DNA from: TMED-70 sp036164085
Lineage (GTDB): Bacteria; Chloroflexota; Dehalococcoidia; Lucifugimonadales; Lucifugimonadaceae
Direction of reading: 5' to 3'
Assembly: GCA_036164085.1 (NCBI GenBank)
Contig: JAYZJV010000022.1
Span: 1-21,585 of the forward strand
DNA: 21,585 bases
Shown here: positions 6,491-14,137 of the stretch, one piece after another
How positions within the stretch are numbered: position 1 is the first letter of the stretch
Layout of the letters: the number at the start of each line of letters is the position of its first letter
Program-made: the position numbers and the translations under genes
Notes under the pieces: model-generated
Seen by the model: the letters and a program-made list of their open reading frames with translations, nothing else
Told to the model about the DNA's origin: nothing
Database searches by the model: none

Positions 6491-7333
6491 ATAAATATTG
6501 AATTACCAGATTTAGATAAAATTATCAATTTTGCCATTGATGAAGACTTGTCTTTAGGAGACATTACTACTCAATCTCTCCAATTAAAATCTGGAAATAT
6601 TTCTTGCCAAATTATCTCTAAATCAGAAGGCGTTCTATCTGGAAATATTGTTGCAAAAAAAGTTTTTGAAAAAATAGATAAAAATATTGACTATGATGAA
6701 AAAATTATTGATGGTGAAATGTTATTTCCTAACTCAATAATTGCAGAAATCAACGGTAATGAAAATAGTATTTTGTCTGCTGAGAGGACAGCACTCAACT
6801 TTTTGCAGAGGATGTCAGGTGTTGCAACACTCACTAGAAGTTATGTTGATAAAGTAAGCACCATTTCAATAACTGACACTAGAAAAACTATACCTGGGTG
6901 GAGAAATCTTGATAAATATGCAGTTAGATGTGGAGGAGGATATAATCATAGAAGAAATTTGGGTGATGGGATTTTAATTAAAGACAACCATATTTCAGCA
7001 GCTTTGAATCAAGGTTTTACTATTAAAGAAATTGTTTCTAGGGCCAAAATAAACTCTCCTCATACGATAAAAGTAGAAATTGAAGTAGATAATTTTAATT
7101 TACTAGATGAAGTGCTTGAGACAGATGTTGATATTATAATGCTAGATAACATGTCTGATACTCAAATTATTGAGAGTATAAAAAAAATAAATGGAAAAAA
7201 ATTAGTTGAAGTATCAGGAAATATAGATTTTCAAAGACTTGAGAATTTAAACAAAATTGCTGGAATAGACATAGTATCAGTTGGAAGATTGACTCATTCA
7301 GCTAAGGCTTTAGATATTTCTTTGAATTTTTAA
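6491..7333 (+). CDS. nadC: Nicotinate-nucleotide pyrophosphorylase NadC, start unusual
   Basis: Quinolinate phosphoribosyltransferase, the step after NadA: quinolinate plus PRPP gives nicotinate mononucleotide and CO2. Clear motifs are RTALNFLQRMSGVATLT, DTRKTIPGWRNLDKYAVRCGGGYNHR, GILIKDNHI, VEIEVDN, IIMLDNMS and VSVGRLTHS. The family's N-terminal ED-x-GDITT motif and the helix before it are encoded from about 6491 (INIELPDLDKII, then DEDLSLGDITT). Between the upstream in-frame stop at 6440 and the TTG at 6548 there is no ATG, GTG or TTG. Starting at the TTG (6548) would delete the conserved first 19 residues. I place the start at the ATA of 6491 (280 residues, normal length), with ATT 6497 or ATA 6476, which overlaps the nadA stop, as alternatives. 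The product is certain; the start is not. Confidence 0.8.
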   Translation: MNIELPDLDKIINFAIDEDLSLGDITTQSLQLKSGNISCQIISKSEGVLSGNIVAKKVFEKIDKNIDYDEKIIDGEMLFPNSIIAEINGNENSILSAERTALNFLQRMSGVATLTRSYVDKVSTISITDTRKTIPGWRNLDKYAVRCGGGYNHRRNLGDGILIKDNHISAALNQGFTIKEIVSRAKINSPHTIKVEIEVDNFNLLDEVLETDVDIIMLDNMSDTQIIESIKKINGKKLVEVSGNIDFQRLENLNKIAGIDIVSVGRLTHSAKALDISLNF

Positions 7334-7773
7334 TCCGAATCTATCATTAAAGTTACTGGACCTTCATTTACTATATTTACTTTCATTTTTGCTCCGAAAA
7401 TTCCAGTTTGTACAGTTATTTTTTTTTCTTTTAATTTTTTTACGAATTTATTATAGATTGGTTCAGCATATTCGGATTTTGCTGAATTGAGAAAGCTAGG
7501 CCGCCTTCCCTTTTTTGTGTCCCCATAAAGTGTGAATTGGCTGATAATTAAGAGTTCTCCATTTGTATCATTGATAGATTTTTCAAAATTGTCGGTGTTT
7601 TTGTCTCCAAATATCCTAAGGTTTATAATTTTATTGATTATGAAATCAATGTCTTTGTCACAATCAGAATTACTTATTCCTAAAAATACTACTAATCCAG
7701 AATTAATTGATCCTACAATTTTGCTTTCAACTTCTACTGATCCTGAGGAAACTCTTTGAACTAAAGCTTTCAC
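7330..7773 (-). CDS. dtd: D-aminoacyl-tRNA deacylase Dtd
   Basis: Removes D-amino acids (and glycine from tRNA-Ala) mis-attached to tRNA, using tRNA-based catalysis in a dimer. It has 147 residues, the normal length. The two active-site motifs are SQFTL (78-82) and NEGPVT (136-141, containing the cross-subunit Gly-cisPro). The N-terminus MKALVQRVSSGSVEV is standard. The start is GTG at 7773, which overlaps the TGA stop of the FmdB-like gene (GTGA), so coupling is likely. Its stop codon interlocks with the nadC stop on the other strand, both lying in one TTAA at 7330-7333. Confidence 0.95.
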   Translation of the reverse strand: MKALVQRVSSGSVEVESKIVGSINSGLVVFLGISNSDCDKDIDFIINKIINLRIFGDKNTDNFEKSINDTNGELLIISQFTLYGDTKKGRRPSFLNSAKSEYAEPIYNKFVKKLKEKKITVQTGIFGAKMKVNIVNEGPVTLMIDSD

Positions 7774-8045
7774 TTGCTTTCTTTTTTTGATTTTTTTTCA
7801 GTAGATTTTTTTTGCTTCTTTTTTTCACTATCAGTTTTTTTATCATTTTTAGAAGTTTTAGATTTCGGAGTTGATTTATAGTCAGTGCTATAAAACCCAC
7901 TTCCTTTGTAAATTACACTTGGGGTATCCGTCCAGATTCTTTCAAGATGAGGATTGTCTTTTTTGAAATTATCTATCTGACTAAAAGAAAGTAAATATTC
8001 TTCTATTTCTCCTGTATTTGTATTTTTAAATTCATATGTAGGCAT
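7770..8045 (-). CDS. FmdB-like small protein without cysteines
   Basis: A 91-residue protein that aligns by eye with the FmdB zinc-ribbon family at both ends of its core: MPTYEFKNTNTGE at the start and YKGSGFYSTDYKS at residues 46-58. The four cysteines that hold zinc in FmdB are missing; there is no cysteine in the whole protein. The middle reads SQIDNFKKDNPHLERIW, a form I associate with cysteine-less relatives in cyanobacteria and their phages. The last third is a low-complexity tail rich in Lys, Ser and Thr, likely disordered and possibly nucleic-acid binding. It lies 12 bp behind purL and overlaps dtd by 4 bp. Function is unknown even for the canonical family, and no ribosome binding site is evident. 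Confidence 0.75.
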   Translation of the reverse strand: MPTYEFKNTNTGEIEEYLLSFSQIDNFKKDNPHLERIWTDTPSVIYKGSGFYSTDYKSTPKSKTSKNDKKTDSEKKKQKKSTEKKSKKESK

Positions 8046-8057
8046 TAATTTTTTACT

Positions 8058-10253
8058 TTATATATCACTACTAAAACCTTTATTATAACTCAAAAACAAT
8101 TTATCAGATTCAAGTAAAATATTTTCAAATTTTATGTTTTTATCTGTAACAGTACCTATTTCATGCCAATTAGTATCATTTAATATTCTTGAAATTTCAA
8201 TTTTATGTTTTTCTTCATAAGAAAAAATAATTCTTGATTGATCTTCACCAAATAATGCTCCGGCCCAATTTTCAGGTATATTTTTGTCTATTGTCGCCCC
8301 TAATTTATTTTGTTCACAACATAAAATCATAGCTGTTATCAAGCCTCCTGCCGAAACATCATGAGCTGAAACAATTAAATTTTTTGTGATTAGATTTCTA
8401 ATATTTTCTTGAATTTTTTTTTCAAAGTTTAAATCTATTGAAATTTCTCCACTCAAATCTTTGTCAAAGATTCTTTGAAACTCACTTCCAGATAAACCAA
8501 TGTTTGTACCCCAAACATTTTTTCCGATAACTCCAATCTTATGACCTTTTTTTATAAAGCCTTTACTAGGTATCTTGATATCTTTATTCATAATTCCCAT
8601 AGCACCAATAATCGGAGTGGGGTTAATTGAAGAAGTATGCCCTTCATTAAACAAACTTGCGTTTCCGCTAATGATTGGAGTATCAAAAATTTCGCATGCA
8701 TTGTTAAAACCTTTGAATGTTTCGATCAATTCATAAGCTCCTTTAGATTTAGTAGGATCACCAAAGTTCAATCCATCAGTTAGAGCTATAGGAGTCGCTC
8801 CCATTACTGAAATATTCCTGCAAGCTTCTGCTATATTTATTTCAGATCCTATTTTTGGGTTTACAGCACATAATCTTGAATTTCCATCACAGCTAAATGC
8901 GAGCATTTTGTCAGTTCCTTTGATTCTAATGACTGAAGAATCTGATCCTGGCTCTACTACTGTATTTGTCTGAACATGATGATCATATTTTTTATAAATA
9001 CTTTTTTTTGAAACTAAATTATCTGATAAGATTATTTTTTCAACAAAATCTCTAACTGTTTTTTCATTAAATGTTTGATAAGAATCTTTAATTTGAATTT
9101 TTTTATAATTTGGGGTAAATCCTTTTGATATTTCAGAAAGATCATATTCTGGAGGAGAAGTTAAAGTTTCTATAGAAGTCTGAGAAATTAGTTCTTTATC
9201 ATTATAAATCTTTACATCTTTTCCTTTAATAAATTCTCCAATAATAGAGCATTTTAAGTCCCATTTATCCAGGATTTCAAAAATCTTTTTGTATTCATTT
9301 TTTCTTACTGCTATTAGCATTCTTTCTTGTGATTCAGACAACATTATTTCATATGGAGTCATTCCTTGCTCTCTTACTGGGACTTTGCTAACATCAAGGC
9401 TTAATCCAAGATTTGATCTCTCAGCCATTTCAATTGCGGCACTTGTAATTCCAGCTGCTCCACAGTCTTGCATTCCAACTAATTCGTCTAGTTTTGCAAT
9501 CTCTAAACATGCTTCAATTAATAATTTTTCAAGGAATGGGTTGCCAACTTGCACCGCAGATCTAAGCTCAACGGTTTCCTCAAAATTTTGTGAAGCAAGT
9601 CCCGAAGCTCCATGGATACCATCTCTACCTGTTTCAGAGCCAATAATAATGAGTAAATCACCAGGATTTTCAGCTTTCGCACTTAATATAGAATCAATAT
9701 CAACCAAACCTACGCACATTGCATTGACTAAAGGATTATTATCATAAGATTCGTCAAATAGACATTCGCCTCCAATATTAGGTATACCTAAACAATTTCC
9801 ATAACCAGAAATTCCCTGAACTACCCCTTTTGCTATTTGTATATTTCTATCATTGTTTAAGTCACTAAACCTCAATGAATTTAGTAACGCTATTGGTCTA
9901 GCTCCCATTGCAAATATATCTCTTACTATTCCTCCTACTCCAGTAGCAGCTCCTTCATAAGGTTCAACAGCTGAAGGGTGATTGTGTGACTCAATTTTCA
10001 TTACTATAGCTTTGTTATTACCTATATTGATAGCTCCTGCATTTTCAGCACCGGCTTCAGTTAAAGTATATTTAGACTTAGATTTGATTGTTCTAAGTAA
10101 TCTTTTTGTATGTTTATAACCACAATGTTCACTCCATAGGGCTCCAAAAAGCCCTAATTCTAATTCATTTGGTTCTCTGTCTAACTTGTCAATAATTAAT
10201 TGATATTCAGACATTGTAAGCGCTAACTCTTTTAATGTTTCTTCATTTACCAT
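8058..10253 (-). CDS. purL: Phosphoribosylformylglycinamidine synthase subunit PurL
   Basis: The ATP-dependent synthetase subunit of FGAM synthase (step 4 of purine synthesis), 731 residues, the small form that works with separate PurQ and PurS. Active-site motifs include SEHCGYKHTK (41-50), ESHNHPSAVEPYEGAATGVGG, RDIFAMGARPIALLNSLRF, MQDCGAAGITSA and the C-terminal GLNFGDPTKSKGAYE and SAHDVSAGGL. The ATG lies inside the 3' end of purQ (11 bp overlap) with an AAGG 6 bases before it, so PurQ and PurL should be translationally coupled. Small-form PurL normally needs PurS for channelling ammonia; no purS-like reading frame was found beside it. Confidence 0.97.
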   Translation of the reverse strand: MVNEETLKELALTMSEYQLIIDKLDREPNELELGLFGALWSEHCGYKHTKRLLRTIKSKSKYTLTEAGAENAGAINIGNNKAIVMKIESHNHPSAVEPYEGAATGVGGIVRDIFAMGARPIALLNSLRFSDLNNDRNIQIAKGVVQGISGYGNCLGIPNIGGECLFDESYDNNPLVNAMCVGLVDIDSILSAKAENPGDLLIIIGSETGRDGIHGASGLASQNFEETVELRSAVQVGNPFLEKLLIEACLEIAKLDELVGMQDCGAAGITSAAIEMAERSNLGLSLDVSKVPVREQGMTPYEIMLSESQERMLIAVRKNEYKKIFEILDKWDLKCSIIGEFIKGKDVKIYNDKELISQTSIETLTSPPEYDLSEISKGFTPNYKKIQIKDSYQTFNEKTVRDFVEKIILSDNLVSKKSIYKKYDHHVQTNTVVEPGSDSSVIRIKGTDKMLAFSCDGNSRLCAVNPKIGSEINIAEACRNISVMGATPIALTDGLNFGDPTKSKGAYELIETFKGFNNACEIFDTPIISGNASLFNEGHTSSINPTPIIGAMGIMNKDIKIPSKGFIKKGHKIGVIGKNVWGTNIGLSGSEFQRIFDKDLSGEISIDLNFEKKIQENIRNLITKNLIVSAHDVSAGGLITAMILCCEQNKLGATIDKNIPENWAGALFGEDQSRIIFSYEEKHKIEISRILNDTNWHEIGTVTDKNIKFENILLESDKLFLSYNKGFSSDI

Positions 10254-10938
10254 TCAGTACCTTTTCCATAACAGATTTGAAAATTCCTAATCCGTCATCT
10301 CCTCCGATTAATTTTTCACACGCTTTTTCTGGGTGTGGCATCATTCCCAAAACATTGCCTTTTTTATTGGTTATTCCGGCGATGTTATTAATTGAGCCAT
10401 TAGGGTTAGATTTTTGATCTGTAATACCTTTATTTGAGCAATATCTAAATATTATTCTATTTTCATTTTCGAGTTCATCAATAGTAGATTTATCAGCTTG
10501 AAAGTTTCCCTCACCGTGAGATATAGGGATTTTGATAAGTTCATCTTTTTTAAATTCACTGGTAAATATAGAGTCGTTGTTTACTTTTAAGTTGGACCAT
10601 TCACATACAAAAGATAGATCTTTGTTTTTAATCAAAATTCCCGGAAGCAATTTTGATTCACATAAAATTTGGAATCCATTACAAATGCCAATTACCGGAC
10701 CTCCGTTATTTGCGAACTCTATAACCTGCTCTATTATAGGGGAAAAGCTTGCAATAGCTCCAGTGCGTAAATAATCTCCGTAAGAAAACCCTCCTGGTAG
10801 AACAACTAAGTCTATATCCCTTAATTTCTGATCTTTATGCCAAATATACTCAGTGTTAAAACCTAATATATTTTTTGTTGCATAAAATGTGTCTGACTCG
10901 CTCCATGTACCTGGAAAAACTACTATTCCTATTTTCAA
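10243..10938 (-). CDS. purQ: Phosphoribosylformylglycinamidine synthase subunit PurQ
   Basis: The glutamine amidotransferase subunit of FGAM synthase, 231 residues. It releases ammonia from glutamine for PurL. The class I triad is visible: nucleophile Cys86 in GICNGFQ, then His202 and Glu204 in MPHPEKA. VLPGGFSYGDYLRTGAIA (47-64) is the family signature. The start is TTG at 10938: the protein begins LKIGIVVFPGTW, exactly where homologues have MKIG-VVFPG, and no nearby ATG would keep this conserved strand. No Shine-Dalgarno sequence is evident before the TTG. A 78 bp AT-rich gap separates it from rpsU and could hold a promoter, but no pair of hexamers stands out. Confidence 0.95.
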   Translation of the reverse strand: MKIGIVVFPGTWSESDTFYATKNILGFNTEYIWHKDQKLRDIDLVVLPGGFSYGDYLRTGAIASFSPIIEQVIEFANNGGPVIGICNGFQILCESKLLPGILIKNKDLSFVCEWSNLKVNNDSIFTSEFKKDELIKIPISHGEGNFQADKSTIDELENENRIIFRYCSNKGITDQKSNPNGSINNIAGITNKKGNVLGMMPHPEKACEKLIGGDDGLGIFKSVMEKVLNGK

Positions 10939-11016
10939 CTGATTAAATCTTTACTAATAAATTTAAGTTGTAATGAAATATATAATAATGAAATTAGAAA
11001 TAAGTTCTATGCTTTT

Positions 11017-11211
11017 TTACTGGTTTTTTAAAGTAGTACGATAACTTTTTCTTTTTTTATTAGAGATCTTTTTTTTCCTAATAGATGTAGGGGACTCAAA
11101 GTTCTGCCTTCTTCTAGCTTCAGACACTATCGATTCTTGCTGAACTTTTTTTGAAAACCTTCTTAGTAGGGCCTCAAAACTTTCGTCATCTTTTATTCTT
11201 ACTTCTACCAT
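11017..11211 (-). CDS. rpsU: 30S ribosomal protein S21
   Basis: Ribosomal protein bS21, 64 residues, very basic. It binds near the anti-Shine-Dalgarno end of 16S rRNA and influences initiation. Typical segments are the VRIKDDESFEALLRRFSKKV opening, then SIVSEARRRQNFESPTSIRKKK. An AGGA lies 3 bases before the ATG, one of the clearer ribosome binding sites in this window. It follows gltX by 58 bp, which contain a possible -10 (TATAAT on the minus strand at 11260-11255), and precedes purQ by 78 bp, so it may be separately transcribed. Confidence 0.96.
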   Translation of the reverse strand: MVEVRIKDDESFEALLRRFSKKVQQESIVSEARRRQNFESPTSIRKKKISNKKRKSYRTTLKNQ

Positions 11212-11254
11212 ATTTCCTTAATATTGAATTATTGATTTTTCTATTCTAATGGAA

Positions 11255-11260
11255 ATTATA
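11255..11260 (-). promoter_or_regulatory. Candidate -10 element upstream of rpsU
   Basis: A perfect TATAAT on the minus strand lies about 44 bp before the rpsU ATG, in the 58 bp gtlX-rpsU gap (gltX ends at 11270). At 17 bp spacing the -35 position reads TTCTTA, a weak match. A single hexamer in AT-rich DNA is modest evidence. Confidence 0.3.
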
Positions 11261-11269
11261 AAAAAAGTT

Positions 11270-12736
11270 CTAGCTTTTAAGAATACTAATAGCGTTATAT
11301 AACCTTTTTATTGAATTTTCTTTACCTATAGCGCACATTGTGTCAAATAGTGGGGGAGACTCTTTTCTACCAGTCAAAGAAATTCTAATTGGAAAAAAAA
11401 GTTGTCCAGCTTTTAAACCTAATGACTCAGCTAAATCTCTAAACTGAACTTCTAGGCTATCAGGTTCAAACAATTCTATTTCTTCTATTAATCCAATGGA
11501 ACTATTTAATCCATTTATGATCTCAGTTGTATCAACTTTTTTAGGAATTAGAGATTCTTTTTTTATATCTAAATCATCATAAAAAAAATATTCTAGTAAG
11601 TAAGACGATTCAGATATCTTTTTTAAACGCTCTCGAACAAGTGGAGTTAAATCTTTAATTTTAGAATTCAGTAAATCTTTTGAGACTTGTTTACTTATTA
11701 ACCCTCCATCATTTCTAGATTTATTGACCTCTTTTAGAATCTTTTTACTCAGGTCTATGTCGGTCATATTTCTTATATATGTACCGTTCATCCATTCTAA
11801 TTTTTCTGGATCAAATACTGCTGGATGACCTAATATTCTATCTATCGAAAATTTACCAATAATTTCGTCTACACTCATAATCTCACTATTATCTCCAGGG
11901 GACCAACCAAGTAAAGCTAAAAAGTTAAGTAGAGCTTCTGGTAGATATCCTTGATCTTTATAATCCAATGCTGATTCCGCTCCATGCCTTTTTGATAACT
12001 TTGCTTTATCTTTTCCAAGAATTAAAGATACATGAACATATTTTGGGTAATTCCAACCTAGAGCATCGTGAATTAGAACATGCCTTGGTGTTGAAGATAT
12101 CCATTCCTCACCTCTAATAACATGGCTTATTTTCATTTCATGATCATCAACCACGTGGGCTAAATGATATGTTGGCATTCCATCTGATTTTAAAATAACA
12201 AAATCATCAATTTCTTTTAGATTAAATTCAACATTTCCTCTGATTTCATCCTTAAATGGTTTAATCCCTCCATCAGGAACTTTAAATCTAACAACAATAG
12301 GTTTTAGGTCTTTGTTTTTTTTGTATTCTTCATGAGTAATTTCTTTATATCTTCCTCTGTTATCGTATCTAGGAGGCTTTTTTTCTCTGATCTGTTGGTT
12401 TCTTAATTCTTCTAGTTCTTCTGAGGTTGTATCGTCATAATAAGCCCAACCTGTATCAACTAGTATTTTAGCTATATTGCCGTATATTTCTTTTCTTTCT
12501 GATTGTCTTATAGGTCCTTCATCCCAATCTAAATTCAACCATTTTAAACTTGAAATTATTGATTCTTCTGAATTTTCATCATACCTATTTTGATCAGTAT
12601 CTTCTATTCTAAGTATAAATTTCCCATTATTAGCCTTTGCAAATAGCCAATTGAAAATAGCAGTTCTTACACCACCTATATGTAGGTTCCCTGTTGGGCT
12701 TGGGGCAAATCTTACTCTTATGTTTTCTTTAGTCAT
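11270..12736 (-). CDS. gltX: Glutamyl-tRNA synthetase
   Basis: Class I aminoacyl-tRNA synthetase, 488 residues, that charges tRNA-Glu and, in organisms without GlnRS, also tRNA-Gln for later amidation. The N-terminal RFAPSPTGNLHIGGVRTA carries the HIGH-type motif (HIGG), RIEDTDQNRY binds glutamate, and KLSKRHG is the KMSKS-type motif. The YHLAHVVDDHEMKISHVIRGEEW block is typical, and the C-terminal helical anticodon-binding part is complete. The ATG overlaps the last base of the stop of the pseudouridine synthase gene (TAATG), which suggests coupled translation. Confidence 0.97.
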   Translation of the reverse strand: MTKENIRVRFAPSPTGNLHIGGVRTAIFNWLFAKANNGKFILRIEDTDQNRYDENSEESIISSLKWLNLDWDEGPIRQSERKEIYGNIAKILVDTGWAYYDDTTSEELEELRNQQIREKKPPRYDNRGRYKEITHEEYKKNKDLKPIVVRFKVPDGGIKPFKDEIRGNVEFNLKEIDDFVILKSDGMPTYHLAHVVDDHEMKISHVIRGEEWISSTPRHVLIHDALGWNYPKYVHVSLILGKDKAKLSKRHGAESALDYKDQGYLPEALLNFLALLGWSPGDNSEIMSVDEIIGKFSIDRILGHPAVFDPEKLEWMNGTYIRNMTDIDLSKKILKEVNKSRNDGGLISKQVSKDLLNSKIKDLTPLVRERLKKISESSYLLEYFFYDDLDIKKESLIPKKVDTTEIINGLNSSIGLIEEIELFEPDSLEVQFRDLAESLGLKAGQLFFPIRISLTGRKESPPLFDTMCAIGKENSIKRLYNAISILKS

Positions 12737-13611
12737 TATATATCTCTTAAAAATCCTTTTAGATCTTTTGGTAATTCTGAATTAAAAATCAATTCATCTT
12801 TACTTATAGGGTGTTTAAATTCTAGTCTTGAACTGTGTAAGAAAGGCCTATCAAGTGTTGAATTTTTACCCCCATACAATTTATCTCCAACAATAGAATG
12901 CCCTATATGGTCTAAGTGTACTCTAATTTGATGAGTTCTACCTGAAAATAATTTTACATCTAATAAGGAAAAGTCAGAAAAACGATCAATTGTTTTATAT
13001 GAAGTTTTTGATTTTTTGCCTCCCATTAAAACTTTTCTTTTAATAGGATTTTTAGGATCTCTTGAAATAGGGGCATCTATGATGGCTTCTTCAAGATTTG
13101 GTTTTCCATATACAAGAGCAGTATAATTTCTTGAAACTTCTCTATTTTTGATCATTGGTTTTAATTTTTCATATCCTATTTCAGATCTAGCTATAATCAT
13201 TAAACCAGTTGTGTCCTTATCTAATCTGTGTACTATTCCAGGACGATCGATTTCTCCAACAGATTTTATCTCTGGATAATCTATCAAAATATTTTCAATC
13301 AAACTTAATTGACTATTTTTTCCAGCTTTATGAGTTATTAGGTTTTTAGGCTTATCGACGACTAAAATATCTTCATCGATAAAATGATATTTGATTTTCA
13401 TATATTTTTTTTCTTTTATTTCATCAGGAATAATTATTTCAATCAAAGATTTACTTTTAACAATTAGAGATTTTTTGTTTTCTGTTTCTCCATTCACAAA
13501 ACATTTATTGTTTTCTATTAGTTCTGTAATTTTGCTCCTAGAAAATTCAGTTTCACAGGATATTACTTTATCAATTCGATCTTCTTTTTTTACAGTGAAT
13601 TTAATTCTCAT
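12736..13611 (-). CDS. RluD-family pseudouridine synthase (RluA superfamily)
   Basis: Converts specific uridines in RNA, most likely 23S rRNA, to pseudouridine. It has 291 residues. An S4 RNA-binding domain spans about residues 1-60, followed by the catalytic domain with GIVHRLDKDTTGL (125-137; Asp131 is the catalytic aspartate) and SGRTHQIRVHLDHIGHSIVGDKLYGG. Domain order and the lspA neighbour match RluD-like genes, but the exact target uridines cannot be read from sequence, so no symbol is given. Its ATG lies 11 bp inside the end of lspA, and its stop overlaps the gltX start by one base. Confidence 0.93.
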   Translation of the reverse strand: MRIKFTVKKEDRIDKVISCETEFSRSKITELIENNKCFVNGETENKKSLIVKSKSLIEIIIPDEIKEKKYMKIKYHFIDEDILVVDKPKNLITHKAGKNSQLSLIENILIDYPEIKSVGEIDRPGIVHRLDKDTTGLMIIARSEIGYEKLKPMIKNREVSRNYTALVYGKPNLEEAIIDAPISRDPKNPIKRKVLMGGKKSKTSYKTIDRFSDFSLLDVKLFSGRTHQIRVHLDHIGHSIVGDKLYGGKNSTLDRPFLHSSRLEFKHPISKDELIFNSELPKDLKGFLRDI

Positions 13612-14104
13612 TTTTTTTTCTGTCTAGGAAAATAAGGTCAACAAAATATATAGTTAAAGCAATTGATATCGAAGAATCAGCAATATTAAAGATAGGCCAA
13701 AATCCAACATCTATGAAATCATTGACATATCCAAATCTTAATCTGTCAATAATATTTCCTAAGGCTCCTGCTACAACAAGTGATATAAATACTCTCATTG
13801 TAAATTTAGGTTTCTCAATCAGAATAAAATATATTGTAAAAAAAATGGCAACAAAAATAGAAATATACAATAAAAGGTTGCCATAAGAGCTAAATAAACT
13901 AAATGCAGTACCAGTATTTCTGGCATATGTAATTTTTATTATAAAATTTTCAGGAATAGACTCTCCTAAGTCTAAGTTTTTATAGACAAGGTATTTTGTT
14001 ATTTGATCAAAAATAAGAATTATGGGAAATAAACTCCAGAAGAGTTTATCTTTAAACAGCCAAGAAGTGAATATTTTTTCTTTTATTGAGTTATAATTTT
14101 TCAT
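13601..14104 (-). CDS. lspA: Lipoprotein signal peptidase (signal peptidase II)
   Basis: An inner-membrane aspartic protease that removes signal peptides from diacylglyceryl-modified prolipoproteins, 167 residues. About four membrane segments are visible. Conserved blocks are FDQITKYLV (32-40), the NTGTAFSLF motif (63-71), GALGNIIDRLRFGYVNDFIDV with catalytic Asp120, and FNIADSSI with catalytic Asp143. It is the first gene of the leftward run lspA - pseudouridine synthase - gltX - rpsU - purQ - purL - FmdB-like - dtd. It is divergent from the threonine aldolase gene across only 33 bp, so the two promoters must overlap each other or the coding ends. Confidence 0.96.
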   Translation of the reverse strand: MKNYNSIKEKIFTSWLFKDKLFWSLFPIILIFDQITKYLVYKNLDLGESIPENFIIKITYARNTGTAFSLFSSYGNLLLYISIFVAIFFTIYFILIEKPKFTMRVFISLVVAGALGNIIDRLRFGYVNDFIDVGFWPIFNIADSSISIALTIYFVDLIFLDRKKNEN

Positions 14105-14127
14105 ATATGAATATTATACAAATTATT

Positions 14128-14133
14128 GGAGGA
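14128..14133 (+). promoter_or_regulatory. Ribosome binding site fixing the TTG start of threonine aldolase
   Basis: GGAGGA is one of the strongest Shine-Dalgarno sequences in the window. It lies 4 bases before the TTG at 14138. This decides against the upstream in-frame TTG at 14126, which overlaps the ribosome binding site. Confidence 0.8.
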
Positions 14134-14137
14134 CAAA

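Noticed and set aside
7770..7870. Lysine-rich tail of the FmdB-like protein as a frameshift artefact
   Set aside because: The frame runs cleanly to a TGA that forms the usual GTGA overlap with dtd, which suggests a real 3' end.
9289..9747. Open frame of 152 codons on the plus strand opposite purL
   Set aside because: It lies wholly antisense to a strongly conserved PurL region and shows no family resemblance; it is a shadow of the real gene.
14126..14137. Threonine aldolase start at the TTG of 14126
   Set aside because: This codon overlaps the GGAGGA ribosome binding site that serves the TTG at 14138, and family N-termini begin at the latter.
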